Assembly (NCBI RefSeq): GCF_037335815.1 | Contig: NZ_CP147841.1 | Span: forward strand, 1,922,001-1,986,000 | DNA length: 64,000 bases | Direction of reading: 5' to 3' | From: Salinirubellus litoreus | Lineage (GTDB): Archaea; Halobacteriota; Halobacteria; Halobacteriales; Haloarculaceae | Shown: piece by piece, positions 26,403-35,154 of the stretch | Numbering within the stretch: position 1 is the first letter of the stretch | Layout: every line of letters starts with the position of its first letter | Made by a program: the position numbers and the translations under genes | The notes under the pieces: model-generated | Database searches by the model: none | The model's input: only the letters and a program-made list of their open reading frames with translations | What the model was told of the DNA's origin: nothing

Positions 26403-26462
26403 GCGGTCGGCTCTCCCCCGGGGAACATCAGTCCACGGACCGCCGCCCGTCCGTCGAAGCGG

Positions 26463-26618
26463 TCAGCGGCCCCACTCGTAGGCGAGCCACGCCAGCCCCA
26501 GGAGGAACAGCCCGGCACCGAGCGCGGAGGTCGCCGGCTCGGGGAAGACGATCATCGCGAACCCGACCAGCACGAGGAGTCCGGGGCTCAGTTCGTCGTA
26601 GTAGTCGGCGAGGGCCAT
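26463..26618 (-). CDS. Small two-helix membrane protein, 51 aa
   Basis: ATG-initiated 51-codon frame reading MALADYYDELSPGLLVLVGF then a Pro-containing hairpin (FPEPATSALG) and a second hydrophobic helix GLFLLGLAWLAYEWGR. Two short membrane helices in a hairpin are evident. The codon use is typical of the organism. It lies between two minus-strand genes with independent spacing. I recognise the overall style from haloarchaeal small membrane proteins but not a family. Confidence 0.55.
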   Translation of the reverse strand: MALADYYDELSPGLLVLVGFAMIVFPEPATSALGAGLFLLGLAWLAYEWGR

Positions 26619-26704
26619 GCTCCCCCGAGGGTCGGCCGGCTACAAAGAGGTGCTGGCTTCGCGGCGGTCCGCGCGGGCCCGACCGCCCCTCCTCTCGGTC
26701 CTCG

Positions 26705-27382
26705 TCAGTCCTCGCGCCACTTGATCGAACAGCCCCGTGAGGGCCGGCTCTCGCGGTCGACCTCCTCGCCCGCGAGCACCGCGTCGATGACCTCGCGCAT
26801 CTCGAAGCCGGGTTCGCCAGAGGGCTCGTCGTCCGGGTTCGTCGCGTCGTCCAGCCGACCGTGGTACTTCAGGTGGAACTCCGCTCGCGGCTCATCGCCG
26901 TCTTCTCGCGGGCTCTGCCCGCTCGAATGGTCCGCGGAGCTTCGCTCCGCGCTACTCGCGCCATCCGAGGCGCTCCGCGCCTCGCGGCCCTCGTGATTGG
27001 CGAACAGGAACGGGTCGGGGGTGCAGACCGCGCCGTACGCGCGGGCGACCTCCTGGGTGTCGTCCCGGAGGTAGGCGTCGTACTGTACGTCGCCCGACTC
27101 GACGTACTCCTGCATCCTCTCGAAGGAGTCCTCGGGATACTGCTCCTCGTCGTTCGGGTTGATACCCACTACCGCCACCTCGTCGTAGTCGGCCGCGATG
27201 CCGTTCATCGCGGGGATCCGGGCCTTCGCGTACGGGCAGTGGTTGCAGGTGAAGACGACGAGCAGCGCCTCACCCTCCGCGAACGAGTCGAGCGTGTAGG
27301 TCTCCCCGTCCGCTCCCCGGAGTTCGAACGGCGGTGCCGTATCGCCGCGAGCGAGCGCGTCCGCTTCGGATTCGAGCGCCAT
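26705..27382 (-). CDS. AhpC/TSA-type thioredoxin-fold protein with an in-frame insertion
   Basis: Redoxin of 225 residues: DTAPPFELRGADGETYTLDSF strand-helix start, active-site CNHCPYAKARIPAMNG (C-x2-C) at about 44-59, VVGINPND, and the cis-Pro-like ACTP-equivalent AVCTPDPFLF. After FANHEG comes roughly 30 residues of Ser, Ala, Arg and Asp with no fold, and then the normal sequence resumes with FHLKYHGRLDDATNPDDEP. The DNA of that insert is a string of hairpins. Start MALESEADAL (27382) is preferred over the upstream ATG. The C-terminal SRGCSIKWRED contains a further Cys. It probably reduces disulfides or peroxides, or transfers thiol equivalents. Confidence 0.85.
   Translation of the reverse strand: MALESEADALARGDTAPPFELRGADGETYTLDSFAEGEALLVVFTCNHCPYAKARIPAMNGIAADYDEVAVVGINPNDEEQYPEDSFERMQEYVESGDVQYDAYLRDDTQEVARAYGAVCTPDPFLFANHEGREARSASDGASSAERSSADHSSGQSPREDGDEPRAEFHLKYHGRLDDATNPDDEPSGEPGFEMREVIDAVLAGEEVDRESRPSRGCSIKWRED
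26886..26996. repeat. Hairpin-rich insertion inside the redoxin gene
   Basis: Within the coding region three close hairpins occur: GCGGG-CTCTG-CCCGC at 26908-26922, CGGAGC-TTC-GCTCCG at 26935-26949 and GAGGCG-CTCCG-CGCCTC at 26967-26983. Together they span about 110 nt that encode the low-complexity segment of the protein. The sequence style (CGGAGC/GCTCCG blocks) recurs in intergenic DNA at 47590, 54732 and around 59110-59350, pointing to a dispersed element that here stayed in frame. Confidence 0.65.
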
Positions 27383-27632
27383 GGGGGACGGTTCTCGCGG
27401 AACCGACAAGTGCGTTCCGCCGCCGGGAGGCCAGGCCGTGACCGTCGCGACGGTCGAGGAGCGACGGGGGATTGCCGATGGCCGTCGGCCGGCCGTTCGC
27501 TACGGGGCGGCCCCGCCCGCCGGGATCAGTAGTACCCACAGAGCCACGCGGCGATGTCGCGACGAGCACCCGAGTGCGGCCGCTACGTGGCGGTCGCGAC
27601 TGAGCGGAACCCAACCCCCCAGGGCGGACCGG

Positions 27633-27818
27633 TCAGTCGGCGGCGACCCGCACCCGTCCGGTGGATTCGAACTCCAGCTCGGTCGTGGTGAGGCCGTACC
27701 GTTCGACGACGTGTTCGAGCTCCGTGGGTGTGACGCCGGCCTGTCGGGCGGCCGTCTCGACGTCCCACGTCCCCTCCGCGTAGAGGGTGGCTGCGGTCCG
27801 CATCGCGTGCTGATGCAT
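27633..27818 (-). CDS. Small helix-turn-helix protein (DUF7317-like)
   Basis: A 61-residue protein reading MHQHAMRTAATLYAEGTWDV then ETAARQAGVTPTELEHVVERYG, a clear helix-turn-helix, with a short acidic tail ending RVRVAAD. From memory it resembles haloarchaeal DUF7317 proteins (TALTLYRDGTLTLEQAA style). A second Met at 27803 is an alternative start. The promoter region just upstream is unusually AT-rich and contains two dyads, so autoregulation is likely. A product this small probably binds as a dimer. Targets beyond its own promoter are unknown. Confidence 0.65.
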   Translation of the reverse strand: MHQHAMRTAATLYAEGTWDVETAARQAGVTPTELEHVVERYGLTTTELEFESTGRVRVAAD

Positions 27819-27840
27819 GTACGGGTCCAAGCGGGGGAAG

Positions 27841-27872
27841 GATATTAAGAATATCGTGAGATAATATATCAC
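27841..27872 (-). promoter_or_regulatory. Promoter and palindromic operator candidates of the HTH gene
   Basis: GATATT-AAG-AATATC at 27841-27855 is a perfect palindrome centred 30 nt before the ATG at 27818, overlapping the expected TATA box. Next to it GTGA-N9-TCAC (27856-27872) is a second dyad. Both are strikingly AT-rich in a GC-rich genome. A repressor bound here would block TBP access. Confidence 0.55.
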
Positions 27873-28042
27873 TGTATGTGACTGGCTGTCGGTGAACGTT
27901 CGTCCGGATCCTTTCACATAATGAATCGTTACGGTGTGCCGGGGGGTCCGTCGGCCGTCGGCGTGTCGCCCCGAGCCCCGTTCGGTGGTTCCGGGCGGCA
28001 CCCGCCCGCAAGCCTTTAACCCGGAACCCGTGTCCCCGCGGT

Positions 28043-28531
28043 ATGGACGAGCGCGTCGAGATACTGTCCCTGCTTCGCGAGAACGCGCGCTACTCGATCG
28101 CCGACATGGCCCGGATGACCGGCCTCGAAGCGGAGGCGGTGGAGTCGGTCGTCGCCGAACTGGAGGCCGACGGCGTGGTCCGTGGCTACCAGGCGGTCGT
28201 CGACTGGTCGGCACACGGCGACGAGCCGGTCCAGGCCGTCGTCGAACTCAACGTCACGCTCGACCGTGAGACCTCCTACCGCGACATCGCCGATCGTCTC
28301 GCGCAGTTCCCCGAGACCCGCTCGCTGCGGCTGGTGAGCGGCGACTACGACTTCGCCATGGAGGTCGAGGCCGACACGATGGGCGAGGTCTCCCGGTTCG
28401 TCTCCGAGAAGGTCGCGCCCGTCCCCGAGATCACGCAGACGGTCACCCACTATGTCATGGAGACCTACAAGGACGACGGCATCGTCTTCGACGACGGGGG
28501 CGACGACGACCGCCTGTCGGTCACCCCATGA
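28043..28531 (+). CDS. Lrp/AsnC family transcriptional regulator
   Basis: A 162-residue feast/famine regulator: N-terminal winged HTH (DERVEILSLLRENARYSIADMARMTG, residues 2-50) and a C-terminal RAM/ligand domain (VQAVVELNVTLDRETSYRDIADRLAQ to RLVSGDYDFAMEVEAD). The last 25 residues are acidic. TTTAACCC about 25 nt upstream suits a leaderless start. The stop overlaps the aminotransferase start by 4 nt (ATGA), so the regulator probably controls, and is made with, that enzyme, sensing an amino acid it handles. The ligand is not apparent. Confidence 0.9.
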   Translation: MDERVEILSLLRENARYSIADMARMTGLEAEAVESVVAELEADGVVRGYQAVVDWSAHGDEPVQAVVELNVTLDRETSYRDIADRLAQFPETRSLRLVSGDYDFAMEVEADTMGEVSRFVSEKVAPVPEITQTVTHYVMETYKDDGIVFDDGGDDDRLSVTP

Positions 28532-29700
28532 CGTTCGAGGCCGAGGGGCCGCTCGGGGTTTCCGAGCGGGTCCGATCGGTCCCGCCCTCGGGTATCCGGC
28601 GGTTCTTCGAACTCGCCGAGGAGATGGACGACGTCATCTCGCTGGGCGTGGGCGAACCGGACTTCGCCGCGCCGTGGGACGCCCGCGAGGCCGCCATCGC
28701 CTCGCTCGAACGGGGGCGGACCTCCTACACCGCCAACCGCGGGATGCGCGAGCTCCGGGAGGCCATCGCCGGCCACGTGAGGCGGTACGGCCTGGAGTAC
28801 GACCCCGACGAGGAGGTGCTCGTGACGGCGGGCGCGAGCGAGGCGCTCGACCTGGCGTTCCGGGCGCTGGTCGATCCCGGTGAGGTGGTGGCGATCGTCC
28901 AGCCCTCGTACGTCTCCTACGAACCCGGCGTCGTCTTCGCGGGGGGCGAACCGCTCCCGGTGCCGACCCGCGCCGCCGAGGAGTTCGTCCTCACCCCCGA
29001 GGCGCTCTCGGCGGCCGGGGCGGAGGAGGCCGACCTGCTCGTCTACTGCTACCCCAACAACCCGACCGGCGCGACGATGGACGAGGCGGAACTCGAACGG
29101 GTCGCGGCGTTCTGTCGCGAGCACGACATCGCCGTCCTCGCCGACGAGATATACGCCGCGCTCACCTACGAGGGCGAGCACACCTCGATCGCGACGCTCC
29201 CTGGGATGCGCGAGCGGACGGTGGTGTTCAACGGCTTCTCGAAGGCCTACGCGATGACCGGGCTCCGCCTGGGGTACGCGCTCGGCCCGCCCGACGCCAT
29301 CCGGGCGATGAACCGCGTCCACCAGTACACGATGCTGTCGGCCCCGACGACCGCCCAGTACGCCGCGCTGGAGGCCCTCCGCTCGTGTGACGACGACGTC
29401 GCCGAGATGCGGAGTCAGTACGACCGGCGGCGGCGGTTCGTCCTCTCCAGGTTCGCGGAGATGGGTCTCGACTGCTTCGAGGCGACCGGCGCGTTCTACG
29501 TCTTCCCCGAATCCCCGTGGCCCGACGCCGGCGAGTTCGCCGAGGCGCTCCTCGAAGCCGAGGGGGTGGCGGTCGTCCCGGGGACCGCCTTCGGCGAGGG
29601 GGGCGAGGGTCACCTCCGGTGTTCGTACGCGACGGGGCTGGCCGACCTCCGAGAGGCGATGGTCCGGATCGAGCGGTTCGTGAGCGACTCCGACTCGTGA
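28528..29700 (+). CDS. Class I/II PLP-dependent aminotransferase
   Basis: A 390-residue fold-type I aminotransferase of the aspartate/aromatic aminotransferase (subgroup Igamma) type. Seen are VGEPDFAAPWD, the cofactor-phosphate strand TAGASEALDLAF, the Asn of YCYPNNPTGATMDE, Asp of VLADEIYAAL (pyridine N), the Schiff-base Lys in VFNGFSKAYAMTGLRLGY at about 233, and the carboxylate-binding Arg in HLRCSYATG. It transfers amino groups between an amino acid and a 2-oxo acid; the amino acid is open. It is translationally coupled to the Lrp regulator upstream. Confidence 0.92.
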   Translation: MTFEAEGPLGVSERVRSVPPSGIRRFFELAEEMDDVISLGVGEPDFAAPWDAREAAIASLERGRTSYTANRGMRELREAIAGHVRRYGLEYDPDEEVLVTAGASEALDLAFRALVDPGEVVAIVQPSYVSYEPGVVFAGGEPLPVPTRAAEEFVLTPEALSAAGAEEADLLVYCYPNNPTGATMDEAELERVAAFCREHDIAVLADEIYAALTYEGEHTSIATLPGMRERTVVFNGFSKAYAMTGLRLGYALGPPDAIRAMNRVHQYTMLSAPTTAQYAALEALRSCDDDVAEMRSQYDRRRRFVLSRFAEMGLDCFEATGAFYVFPESPWPDAGEFAEALLEAEGVAVVPGTAFGEGGEGHLRCSYATGLADLREAMVRIERFVSDSDS

Positions 29701-29740
29701 GTGCCCGAGGCGGTCGAGTACGGCGTTTTCGAAACTGACC

Positions 29741-29760
29741 GCGCCTAAAGCTTTTTTCAG
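29741..29760 (+). promoter_or_regulatory. Promoter-like box upstream of the pilus operon
   Basis: CCTAAAGCTTTTTTC at about 29744-29758 is the only AT-rich patch between the aminotransferase stop and the ATG at 29783. The T-run is 25-32 nt before the start, correct for a TATA/BRE and a leaderless message. The same T-run could also terminate the upstream transcript. Confidence 0.45.
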
Positions 29761-29782
29761 GGGTCGAGCGAGTTGAACGGTA

Positions 29783-32311
29783 ATGGCTATCGACGACGCG
29801 GACGGTGCCGAGTCCGGCGCGGGCCTCGAATCCGACGCCGGTGCCGTCACGACGTCGGCGGCGGAGGGGGACGGGTCCGAGTCCGAGGCGGGGGTCGAAG
29901 AGTCCGAGCCGCTCGCGACGGTCGGCTCCTACGGCTGGGAGGAGTTCAAGGCGGAGTACTACTACGACGAGGACGGGAACCCGCCCCGCGACGGGGACGG
30001 GAACGTCGTCGAGTTCGACGCGTCGGAGTACCTCGGGTTCGATCCGAAGGTGACCGGGAACGTCCTCTCGGGCGGGGAGGAGCTCGCCGACCGACTCGAC
30101 GGGGTCGTCGAGGAGCGGACCGTCGACGTCGACCCGGAGTTCGACGAGGACGCCTTCTTCTCGACGGTCGAGGGCGGGACGACCGTCTCCAACCGGTACG
30201 ACCTCGAGAAGTCGGTCCCGCTCGAGAAGAAACACCACTTCCGGGAGGTCGACCGCTACTGGGTGAACAAGCCCTACGCGTTCGTCGTCATCTTCCACTC
30301 CGAGAAGGAGAACGAGAAGAAGTACTACCTGATCGAGCCGTACCTGACGGCCGTCGAGGCCGACCTCCGGGAGTTCCTCGCCGGGAAGCTCAAGACCGCC
30401 ATCAAGTACTCCAGCGACGAGGTGATCGTCGAGGGCGAGGACGACGCCCGCGCGGGCGTCATCGAGCGGGAGACCCACCGGCTCCTCGACCGGTACGACC
30501 TCTACGCGGCGGGGAGCAAGCCGATCCGGGCGATCGGGGACACCGAGGGGAGCGAGGGAGAGAACGGGACCGGGGACGCGGAGCAGGACGGGGACGCCGG
30601 CGGCGTGATGGGCCAGGTGAAGCGCTCGCTGGGGATGGACGACTCCGGAGCCGAGAACGGGTCGGCCCCCGCACCCGCCGGCAACGCAAGCGGTAACGGC
30701 AGCGACGACAGCGGCGGTGGCGGGATGCTCGATCAGGTCAAGCGCTCGCTGGGGATGGACGTTCCGGAGACCTCGACCGGGAGCCGGGGGATGGAGGTGC
30801 TGGCCCGTCCCGAGCCCGCGCTCCTGGCGGAGGACGCCCAGACGCTCACCGCCTACCAGATCGAGAAGCTCCTCTACCTCCTCAAGCGCGACTTCATCGG
30901 CTTCGAGCGCATCGACGGCATCAAACACGACATCAACGTCGAGGACATCTCCTGTGACGGCTACAACTCGCCGGTGTTCGTCTACCACGGCGACTACGAG
31001 CAGATCATCTCGAACGTCTACCACGGCAAGGAGGAGCTCGACGACTTCGTCGTGAAGATGGCCCAGCGCTCGGGCAAGGGGATCTCGAAGCGCCAGCCGC
31101 AGGTCGACGCCACCCTCCCCGACGGCTCGCGCTCACAGCTGACGCTCGGCAAGGAGGTATCGGACCACGGGACCAACTACACCATCCGGCAGTTCAAGGA
31201 CGTCCCCTTCACGCCGATCGACCTCATCAACTGGCGGACGTTCTCGCTCGACGAGATGGCGTTTCTCTGGCTCTGCATCGAGAACCACAAGTCGCTCATC
31301 TTCGCGGGCGGCACCGCCTCGGGGAAGACCACGTCGCTGAACGCCGTCTCGCTGTTCATCCCCTCGAAGGCGAAGATCGTCTCGATCGAGGACACCCGCG
31401 AGGTCGAACTCCCCCAGCGAAACTGGATCGCGAGCGTCACCCGGCCGTCGTTCTCCGAGGGCGACAAGGGCGACGTCGACGAGTTCGATCTCCTCGAAGC
31501 CGCACTGCGACAGCGGCCCGAGTACATCGTGATGGGCGAGATCCGTGGCGAGGAAGGGCGGACGCTGTTCCAGGTGATGTCGACGGGGCACACCACGCTC
31601 ACGACGTTCCACGCCGACTCGGTGGGCGAGGTCATCAAGCGGTTCACCACCGAGCCGATCAACGTCTCGAAGACGATGTTCACGGCGCTCGACCTCGTCT
31701 CGATCCAGACATCCACGCGGGTCCAGGGGACGAAGGTCCGCCGGAACAAGTCGATCACGGAGATCAACCACTACGACCCGGAGAACGACGAGATCAACGT
31801 CCAGGACGTCTACCAGTGGCAGGCCGAGACGGACGAGTTCCTCCAGATGGGCGAGTCCAACACTCTGAAGGAGATAATGTTCGATCGGGGGTGGAGGATC
31901 GACGAGATCAACACGGAGATGTTCAAGCGGAAGGTGGTGCTCGCGTACCTGATCGAGCACGGGCTCAACACCTACACGCAGGTCGCCGCCTCGCTCCAGG
32001 CGTTCATCAACGACCCCGAGACCATCCTCACGCTCATCGCCGAGGACGAACTCGAACGCTCGCTCGAGGACCTCCGGGAGATGGAGTCGGTCTCGATCGA
32101 CATCGATCCGAAGAAGGAGGAGATGGTCCCTCGCCCGGACCCGGACGAGGAGGGGCGCGAGGAGGCGCAGTCGATACTGGAGGAGGCCTCGGACCTGCTC
32201 GCGAGCTACCGTGGGCGCGACGCCGACGACGTGGTCGAGGCGCTCGAGAGCGGCAGCGAGGAGTCGTTCGACTTCGGCGGCTTCTCGTTCGAGGAGGGTG
32301 AGGAGGAGTGA
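29783..32311 (+). CDS. pilB: Type IV pilus assembly / type II-IV secretion ATPase
   Basis: Hexameric motor that powers pilin assembly at the inner face of the membrane. Of 842 residues, the first 50 are acidic and disordered, and residues about 55-265 form an N-terminal domain. A Gly/Ser/Asp-rich linker contains two copies of QVKRSLGMD (about 275 and 315), and the ATPase core starts near 345. Core motifs: Walker A GGTASGKTTSLN, the Asp box VSIEDTREVELP, Walker B IVMGEIRGEEGRT and the His box GHTTLTTFHADS. The C-terminal 120 residues are acidic and helical. It is larger than archaellar ArlI, in the PilB/TadA-like group. The stop overlaps the GTG of the next gene. Confidence 0.93.
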   Translation: MAIDDADGAESGAGLESDAGAVTTSAAEGDGSESEAGVEESEPLATVGSYGWEEFKAEYYYDEDGNPPRDGDGNVVEFDASEYLGFDPKVTGNVLSGGEELADRLDGVVEERTVDVDPEFDEDAFFSTVEGGTTVSNRYDLEKSVPLEKKHHFREVDRYWVNKPYAFVVIFHSEKENEKKYYLIEPYLTAVEADLREFLAGKLKTAIKYSSDEVIVEGEDDARAGVIERETHRLLDRYDLYAAGSKPIRAIGDTEGSEGENGTGDAEQDGDAGGVMGQVKRSLGMDDSGAENGSAPAPAGNASGNGSDDSGGGGMLDQVKRSLGMDVPETSTGSRGMEVLARPEPALLAEDAQTLTAYQIEKLLYLLKRDFIGFERIDGIKHDINVEDISCDGYNSPVFVYHGDYEQIISNVYHGKEELDDFVVKMAQRSGKGISKRQPQVDATLPDGSRSQLTLGKEVSDHGTNYTIRQFKDVPFTPIDLINWRTFSLDEMAFLWLCIENHKSLIFAGGTASGKTTSLNAVSLFIPSKAKIVSIEDTREVELPQRNWIASVTRPSFSEGDKGDVDEFDLLEAALRQRPEYIVMGEIRGEEGRTLFQVMSTGHTTLTTFHADSVGEVIKRFTTEPINVSKTMFTALDLVSIQTSTRVQGTKVRRNKSITEINHYDPENDEINVQDVYQWQAETDEFLQMGESNTLKEIMFDRGWRIDEINTEMFKRKVVLAYLIEHGLNTYTQVAASLQAFINDPETILTLIAEDELERSLEDLREMESVSIDIDPKKEEMVPRPDPDEEGREEAQSILEEASDLLASYRGRDADDVVEALESGSEESFDFGGFSFEEGEEE

Positions 32312-34323
32312 GTCTCGGAACGGCCGCCGGCGCGGCGAACGACGCCGACGCGCTCAGTGACGCGTTCTACCCCCTCTACCGGCGGCTGTTCGACGACGAC
32401 TCGGACTTCGTCGCCGGCCTCGAACGGAAGCTCGCCGAGGCGCGGATGCCCCAGACGGTCGAAATCTACCTCTCGCGGTCGCTCGCCATCGGCGTCATCG
32501 TCGGCATCGCGCTCTGGGTCGTCGGGACGATGCTCGGCTGGTTCGTCGTCGAGTTCCTCATCGACGAGCCGCCGATCCTGCTCGGGCTCGACGTCTCGCA
32601 GTCGATGCAGGACACGCTGAACGCGCTGAAGCTCCCCGCTATCATCGTCCTCACGGGTCTGCTGTTCGGTTCGATCGGCTTCGGCATGGGCTTTGGCTCG
32701 ATGGTCGCCCGGCCGTACCTGACCGCCGACGCCCGCAAGCGCGAGATCAACGTCCTGCTCTCCGACGCGGTCTCGTTCATGTACGCCCTCTCGGTGGGCG
32801 GGCTGAACCAGCTCGAGATCCTCGAGGCGATGGCGAGGGCCGACGACACCTACGGGGAGGTGGCCAAGGAGTTCCAGTCGATCGTCCTCGAGACCCAGTA
32901 CTTCGACACGGACTACCGTTCCGCAGTGAGAAACCAGGCGATGGAGACCCCATCGGACGAGCTCTCGCAGTTCCTCACGGACATGCTCTCGATCATCAAC
33001 TCCGGGGGGGACATGGAGGGGTTCCTGGAGGACCAGAAGGAGAAGCAGATGCGCACCTCGAAACAGGAGCAGGAGATGGTCCTCGAGACCCTGGAGCTGT
33101 TCGGCGAGATGTTCATGACCCTCTCGCTGTTTCCACTCCTGCTCATCATCATCCTGGTCATCATGTCGATGCTCGGGGAGGCCCAGACGATGCTGCTCTA
33201 CGGGACGGTCTACGGGCTCATCCCGCTCATCGGCGGCGGATTCCTCGTGCTCGTCTCGACGGTCGTCCAGGACGAGGTCGGCGACGGCTACCTCGACGCC
33301 GACGGCGGCGAGATCGACGTGGGCACGACCGCGGGGAAGATGTTCGACCTCGGGCTCGTCGAGCGCTACACTGGCGAGTACGGGGTCTTCGACCGCATCA
33401 AGAACCGCGAGGGGACCTACGAGACGATGCAGCTACTGAAGAGCCCCCACCACTTCTTCCGGGAGTTCCCGCTCGCGATACTCGCGCTGACGCTACCCAC
33501 GACGGCCGTGCTGCTCGGGTTCTCCGCGCTCGCGGGGTTCGCCCCCCTCTCGCTCGACGGGATGATCGCCAACCCCGTCGGTGGGACGTTCTTCTGGATA
33601 TACCTCCCCATCTACGTGAACCTCTTACCTCTGGGAGTGTTCTACGAGTGGAACGTCCGCTCGCGCAACGGCATCACGAAGAACCTCTCGGAGAACCTCC
33701 GGAAGCTCTCCTCGGCGAACGACACGGGGATGACGCTGCTGGAGTCGATCAAGGTCGTCTCGGACACCTCCTCGGGGAAGCTCTCCGACGAGTTCGAGAA
33801 GATGTACGCGAAGGTGAACTACGGCACGTCGCTGAAGACGGCGCTCCGGGAGTTCAACAACGAGTACCACATCCCCCGGCTCGCCCGGACGATAAAGCTG
33901 ATCATGAAGGCACAGGAGGCCTCCTCGCAGATCTCCCAGGTGCTGACGACGGCCGCCCAGGCATCGGAGAACCAGGACGACATCCTCCGGGACCGCCGGT
34001 CGCGGACCCGGATGCAGGTCGTCATCATCATCATGACCTACATCACGCTGCTGGGGGTGATGGCGATCCTGAAGGTGAAGTTCCTCGACGTGATGGCGGG
34101 GCTGGCCTCGCAGGCCTCCGGCGGGGGCGGCGCGGGCGGCGGGTCGTTCGGCGGTAACGTCGACACCGACCTGCTGACGCTGCTGTTCTTCCACGCCGTC
34201 ACGCTCCAGGCGCTCATCTCCGGGTTCATCGCGGGCTACATCCGCGACGTCTCGATTCAGGCCGGCGTGAAGTTCGCGGTCGTCCTGCCGACCTTCGCGC
34301 TGATCGTCTTCATGCTCATCTGA
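32308..34323 (+). CDS. pilC: Pilus assembly membrane platform protein with two T2SSF domains
   Basis: Inner-membrane platform partner of the ATPase, 671 residues. Two type II secretion system F domains are present: residues about 150-320 (LSDAVSFMYALSVGGLNQLEILEAMA, with the ENTIRE-like MVLETLELFGE turn) and about 440-600 (ENLRKLSSANDTGMTLLESI). Seven or more membrane helices lie at about 50-75, 110-135, 268-300, 375-400, 410-435, 568-590 and 615-670. GTG is the start, inside the end of pilB, indicating coupling. A long Gly-Ala-Gly segment (QASGGGGAGGGSFGG) precedes the last helices. No prepilin peptidase gene is in the window, so processing depends on one elsewhere. Confidence 0.92.
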   Translation: MSLGTAAGAANDADALSDAFYPLYRRLFDDDSDFVAGLERKLAEARMPQTVEIYLSRSLAIGVIVGIALWVVGTMLGWFVVEFLIDEPPILLGLDVSQSMQDTLNALKLPAIIVLTGLLFGSIGFGMGFGSMVARPYLTADARKREINVLLSDAVSFMYALSVGGLNQLEILEAMARADDTYGEVAKEFQSIVLETQYFDTDYRSAVRNQAMETPSDELSQFLTDMLSIINSGGDMEGFLEDQKEKQMRTSKQEQEMVLETLELFGEMFMTLSLFPLLLIIILVIMSMLGEAQTMLLYGTVYGLIPLIGGGFLVLVSTVVQDEVGDGYLDADGGEIDVGTTAGKMFDLGLVERYTGEYGVFDRIKNREGTYETMQLLKSPHHFFREFPLAILALTLPTTAVLLGFSALAGFAPLSLDGMIANPVGGTFFWIYLPIYVNLLPLGVFYEWNVRSRNGITKNLSENLRKLSSANDTGMTLLESIKVVSDTSSGKLSDEFEKMYAKVNYGTSLKTALREFNNEYHIPRLARTIKLIMKAQEASSQISQVLTTAAQASENQDDILRDRRSRTRMQVVIIIMTYITLLGVMAILKVKFLDVMAGLASQASGGGGAGGGSFGGNVDTDLLTLLFFHAVTLQALISGFIAGYIRDVSIQAGVKFAVVLPTFALIVFMLI

Positions 34324-34428
34324 GATGTCGGGGAACGAATCGCGGTCGACGGTCGGACGCCGGTGCCCTCCCCGGGACCGGGCGGGACTGGACGGGCGGC
34401 GAGTGTGCCGGGAGGACGGAGTACCACT

Positions 34429-35154
34429 ATGAGGGGCACCGACCGCGGCCAGACGAACCTCGACTTCGCCCTCGGCGTGAGCGTCTTCCTGCTCACGGTC
34501 GTCTTCGTCTTCTCGTTCGTTCCGGGGATGATCGAACCCTTCACCGCGAGCACCCAGCAGGAGACTGCCGCCTCCGACCGGATCGCGGACCAGTTGGCCC
34601 AGGAGATGCTGGTCTCGGATCCGGGCGAACCGTACCGGCTCGATCGGGAGTGTACGGTGATCTTCTTCGAGACCAACGACGTGGGTGACGACGACGGGGA
34701 GAACACGAACGGCGACGGCGACTACGGGGACCCGTTCAGCAAGGCGGACGACTACGCCGCACCCTGTAACTTCCCCGACCTCGATCTCGATGGACGACTG
34801 GGGACCGCGGGCGAGATGAACGTCCACATCAGCCTCCGACGGGACCTCACGACCGGCGAGTCGGACAACCCCGACGACGACGGTGACGATGTCGACGACG
34901 CCGAGGACACCGACGACGAGGTGCCGACCTCGCTCTGTCTGGACGCCAACAACCCCCGGATCACCGAGGTCGACAGGCCGCTCGGCGGGGCCTGCGATCC
35001 CGAGGGGACGGTCGACGACGACGTCCTGTTCGAGATCGGCCCGACCCCGCCGGACGGCACCGGATCGGTCGTGGTCTCCCGCCGGTTCGTCCACGTCGAG
35101 GGTGGGTTCGCAGACGGGACGAGCGACGCGATGCTCGTCGTGGAGGTGTGGTAG
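34429..35154 (+). CDS. Pilin-like protein 1 of the pilus operon (DUF7287-like)
   Basis: A 241-residue protein with a short charged leader (MRGTDRGQTNLDFALG) followed by a hydrophobic helix VSVFLLTVVFVFSFVPGMI, then an extracellular-type acidic domain. Residues about 90-165 hold Asp-rich stretches (VGDDDGEN, DNPDDDGDDVDDAEDTDDE) that could bind calcium or simply be salt-adapted. Three Cys are present (PCNF, LCLD, ACDP), unusual for haloarchaeal pilins and able to form a disulfide. The leader-helix junction RGQ-TNLDF fits a type III signal processed by PibD-like peptidase. Stop TAG is directly followed by the next ATG. Confidence 0.72.
   Translation: MRGTDRGQTNLDFALGVSVFLLTVVFVFSFVPGMIEPFTASTQQETAASDRIADQLAQEMLVSDPGEPYRLDRECTVIFFETNDVGDDDGENTNGDGDYGDPFSKADDYAAPCNFPDLDLDGRLGTAGEMNVHISLRRDLTTGESDNPDDDGDDVDDAEDTDDEVPTSLCLDANNPRITEVDRPLGGACDPEGTVDDDVLFEIGPTPPDGTGSVVVSRRFVHVEGGFADGTSDAMLVVEVW

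Noticed and set aside
25197..26996. A 599-codon plus-strand frame opposite the amidohydrolase and redoxin genes
   Set aside because: It is rich in Arg, Pro and Gly, lacks acidic bias and domain motifs, and lies wholly antisense to genes with clear catalytic motifs. GC-rich third positions routinely create such frames.
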